A stretch of DNA of 64,000 bases from an actinobacterium LLX17 (lineage in GTDB: Bacteria; Actinomycetota; Actinomycetes; Propionibacteriales; Nocardioidaceae), in contig KI301992.1 in NCBI GenBank assembly GCA_000471045.1, positions 313,902 to 377,901 on the forward strand. Reading direction: 5' to 3'. Under the pieces are notes generated by a model. It searched no databases, had not been told where the DNA came from, and worked only from the letters and a program-made list of their open reading frames with translations. Shown piece by piece: positions 62,719 through 64,000 of the stretch. A program made the translations under genes and the position numbers. The stretch's first letter is position 1; every line of letters begins with the position of its first letter.

Positions 62719-63636
62719 TCAGCGGAGGCGGCGGAGGACGCCGGCCCAGCGACCGGCGCGGCGGACCTCGGTGCCGGACTGCTGCGAGGCGATGGCGGCG
62801 GCCTCGTCGACCGGCATCATCTCCTCGCTCTCCTCGCGCGGCGTGGGCTCGAGCGGCTCGCTGCGCAGCTCGTGCACCGCGTCGGCGATGGCCGGCAGCA
62901 CCGCGGAGGCCATGCCGGCGTAGCCCGAGGCCGAGGGGTGGAAGCGGTCGTCGCCGAACATGAGGTCGTGGTGCTCGATGAACATGGGGCCCAGGAGGCT
63001 GCCGAGCGAGACGGTGCGGGCCCCGGACTCCACGGCGCCGACGGTCTGCAGGCGGGCCATGCGCCGGCTCGAGAGACGGGCGACGGAGCGCAGCGGCTCC
63101 ATGATGGGCCGCACGGTGCCGAGGTCGGGACACGTGCCCACGACGACGCGCGTTCCGGCCTGGGTCAGCCGCGTGATCGCGATCTGCAGGTCCTCGACCG
63201 CCCGCTTCTGCGACTTGAGGTGGGTGACGTCGTTGCCGCCGATGACGATGACCGCCACGTCCGCCTGGTGGTCGAGTCCGCGGTCGACCTGCTCGGCGAG
63301 GTCGGAGCTCTCGGCCCCGACGACCGCGACGCTGCGCACGTCGACGGGGTTGTGAAGGACCTGGGCCAGCCCGTAGCCCAGCACGGCCGGGGGAGTGGTC
63401 AGGCGGGTGCGCATGCCGTAGCCGACGGCGACGGAGTCACCCAGCACCAGCAGACGGGTGGGCTCGCCAGGCAGGTCGTCGCCGTACAGCCCGTCGGGCG
63501 ACGGCGGACGCTCGTCGGTGACCCCGATGAGCCGGCGCGCCAGCACGGTCTCGCCGAAGAGGAAGCCGAACCCGGCCCCGACGAAGGTCACGGCTCCGAG
63601 GGTGGAGACGGCGGCGACCTTTCGTGTGGCTGGCAT
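62719..63636 (-). CDS. SGNH/GDSL-type hydrolase, membrane-anchored
   Basis: This 305-residue protein has an N-terminal TM or signal segment (about 6-28), then the SGNH blocks: LVLGDSVAVGYG (catalytic Ser near 68), GAESSDLAEQ (Gly near 108), IGGNDVTHL (Asn near 134) and DDRFHPSASGY (Asp/His near 233). The C-terminal tail is charged. Such enzymes remove acyl or acetyl groups from lipids or glycans outside the membrane. The ATG has TAGGCT (63643-63648, minus strand) ending 6 nt upstream. Confidence 0.9.
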   Translation of the reverse strand: MPATRKVAAVSTLGAVTFVGAGFGFLFGETVLARRLIGVTDERPPSPDGLYGDDLPGEPTRLLVLGDSVAVGYGMRTRLTTPPAVLGYGLAQVLHNPVDVRSVAVVGAESSDLAEQVDRGLDHQADVAVIVIGGNDVTHLKSQKRAVEDLQIAITRLTQAGTRVVVGTCPDLGTVRPIMEPLRSVARLSSRRMARLQTVGAVESGARTVSLGSLLGPMFIEHHDLMFGDDRFHPSASGYAGMASAVLPAIADAVHELRSEPLEPTPREESEEMMPVDEAAAIASQQSGTEVRRAGRWAGVLRRLR

Positions 63637-63696
63637 GCGCCCAGCCTAGGGCGACCTCACACACAGGGCCCCGTGGGAGGACCCGCTGCACGCGTG

Positions 63697-64000
63697 ATGA
63701 TCCTCATGTTCGACCATGGAGCCGTGCCGGAGCTGCTGCCCAACCTGCGCGACCTGGGATCGATGCGCGTGGCCGACGGAGCCGTCGCGCCGGGTCGCCT
63801 CCTGCGCAGCGCCCTGCCGTTCGCCGACGACCGCGTGCCCGACCACATCGTCTGGCCGCCCGGCACGGTCATCGACCTGCGCTCCTCGGGCGAGCTGGGC
63901 GGCGAGCACCCGCTGGCCGCCTCAGGGGCCGTCGTCCACCACGTGCCGCTGCTCGCCGCGCTGCGCCCGGACGGGCCCGCGGTGACGGACCTGACGACCC
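63697..64000 (+). CDS. Tyrosine-protein phosphatase-like protein, 3' truncated
   Basis: The frame runs off the right edge after about 101 residues. PELLPNLRDLGSMRVADGAV, then GRLLRSALPFADD, and VIDLRSSGELGGEHPL, match the N-terminal half of the Y_phosphatase3 family (tyrosine/serine phosphatases of the PtpB type). The catalytic HCxxGxxR would lie outside the window. Several starts are in frame (GTG 63694, ATG 63697, ATG 63706, GTG 63724); none has a clear ribosome site. Confidence 0.7.
   Translation, partial: MILMFDHGAVPELLPNLRDLGSMRVADGAVAPGRLLRSALPFADDRVPDHIVWPPGTVIDLRSSGELGGEHPLAASGAVVHHVPLLAALRPDGPAVTDLTT

Overview
The window is about 70% G+C chromosome from an actinobacterium. Almost every intergenic gap is short, genes overlap by ATGA/GTGA junctions, and many start at GTG. 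Most of the gene order matches, as I recall it, the conserved actinobacterial block around Mycobacterium tuberculosis Rv0992c to Rv1026: formyl-THF cyclo-ligase, UDP-glucose pyrophosphorylase, glp/moeA, rimJ, glpR, pmt, rsmI, metG, tatD, rpfB, rsmA, ispE, glmU, prs, rplY, pth, mfd, mazG, eno, divIC, DUF501, ppx. There are no mycolate genes. The AlkB/rubredoxin set, zinc-free ribosomal proteins and Tad locus fit Propionibacteriales (for example Nocardioidaceae such as Aeromicrobium), but that placement is an inference.

Layout. 1-1.7 kb: two CNNM/CBS transporter-like genes. 1.8-7.0 kb: folate enzyme, eukaryote-type UDP-glucose pyrophosphorylase, and the cell-division pair Glp/GlpR around a RimJ-like acetyltransferase. 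7.1 kb: tRNA-Ala. 7.3-9.8 kb: a divergent zinc-starvation cluster with six cysteine-poor ribosomal protein paralogues and a COG0523-like protein around a Zur-like box. 9.8-12.8 kb: TetR plus MMPL exporter. 13.0-23.5 kb: Tad (Flp) pilus locus with two near-duplicate TadG-like genes, interrupted by an ECF sigma/DUF4349 pair. 23.6-24.7 kb: HTTM membrane protein and a small partner. 24.8-27.2 kb: alkane hydroxylase AlkB, two rubredoxins and a TetR regulator behind a doubled operator. 27.2-27.6 kb: guanidinium exporter under a guanidine-III riboswitch. 27.6-39.0 kb: core housekeeping genes, including a fused AtzH/pseudo-amidase. 39.3-43.5 kb: surface protein, MarR, amidase, methyltransferase. 43.6-57.8 kb: tRNA-Gln and the glmU-to-ppx block, with a sirtuin, an HxlR regulator and a frameshifted DUF1905 gene. 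57.8-64.0 kb: ArsR/membrane pair, an odd tRNA with UAA anticodon, a Fic gene of lower G+C, trmB, DinB, BI-1, SGNH hydrolase and a truncated phosphatase.

Regulation is unusually readable here. At least fifteen genes have a TANNNT -10 box ending 6-7 nt before the start codon, as expected for leaderless mRNAs. Several regulators sit beside clear inverted repeats. Two families of short intergenic repeats are also visible: a roughly 36-bp hairpin repeat and a family built on the half-site GCGGTSAG. The strongest candidates for follow-up are the guanidine-III riboswitch, the duplicated alkB operator, the Zur cluster with a P-loop-less COG0523 protein, the pseudo-amidase, the 30-nt element shared by the two Tad transcription units, the class-I tRNA with UAA anticodon, and the repeat families.
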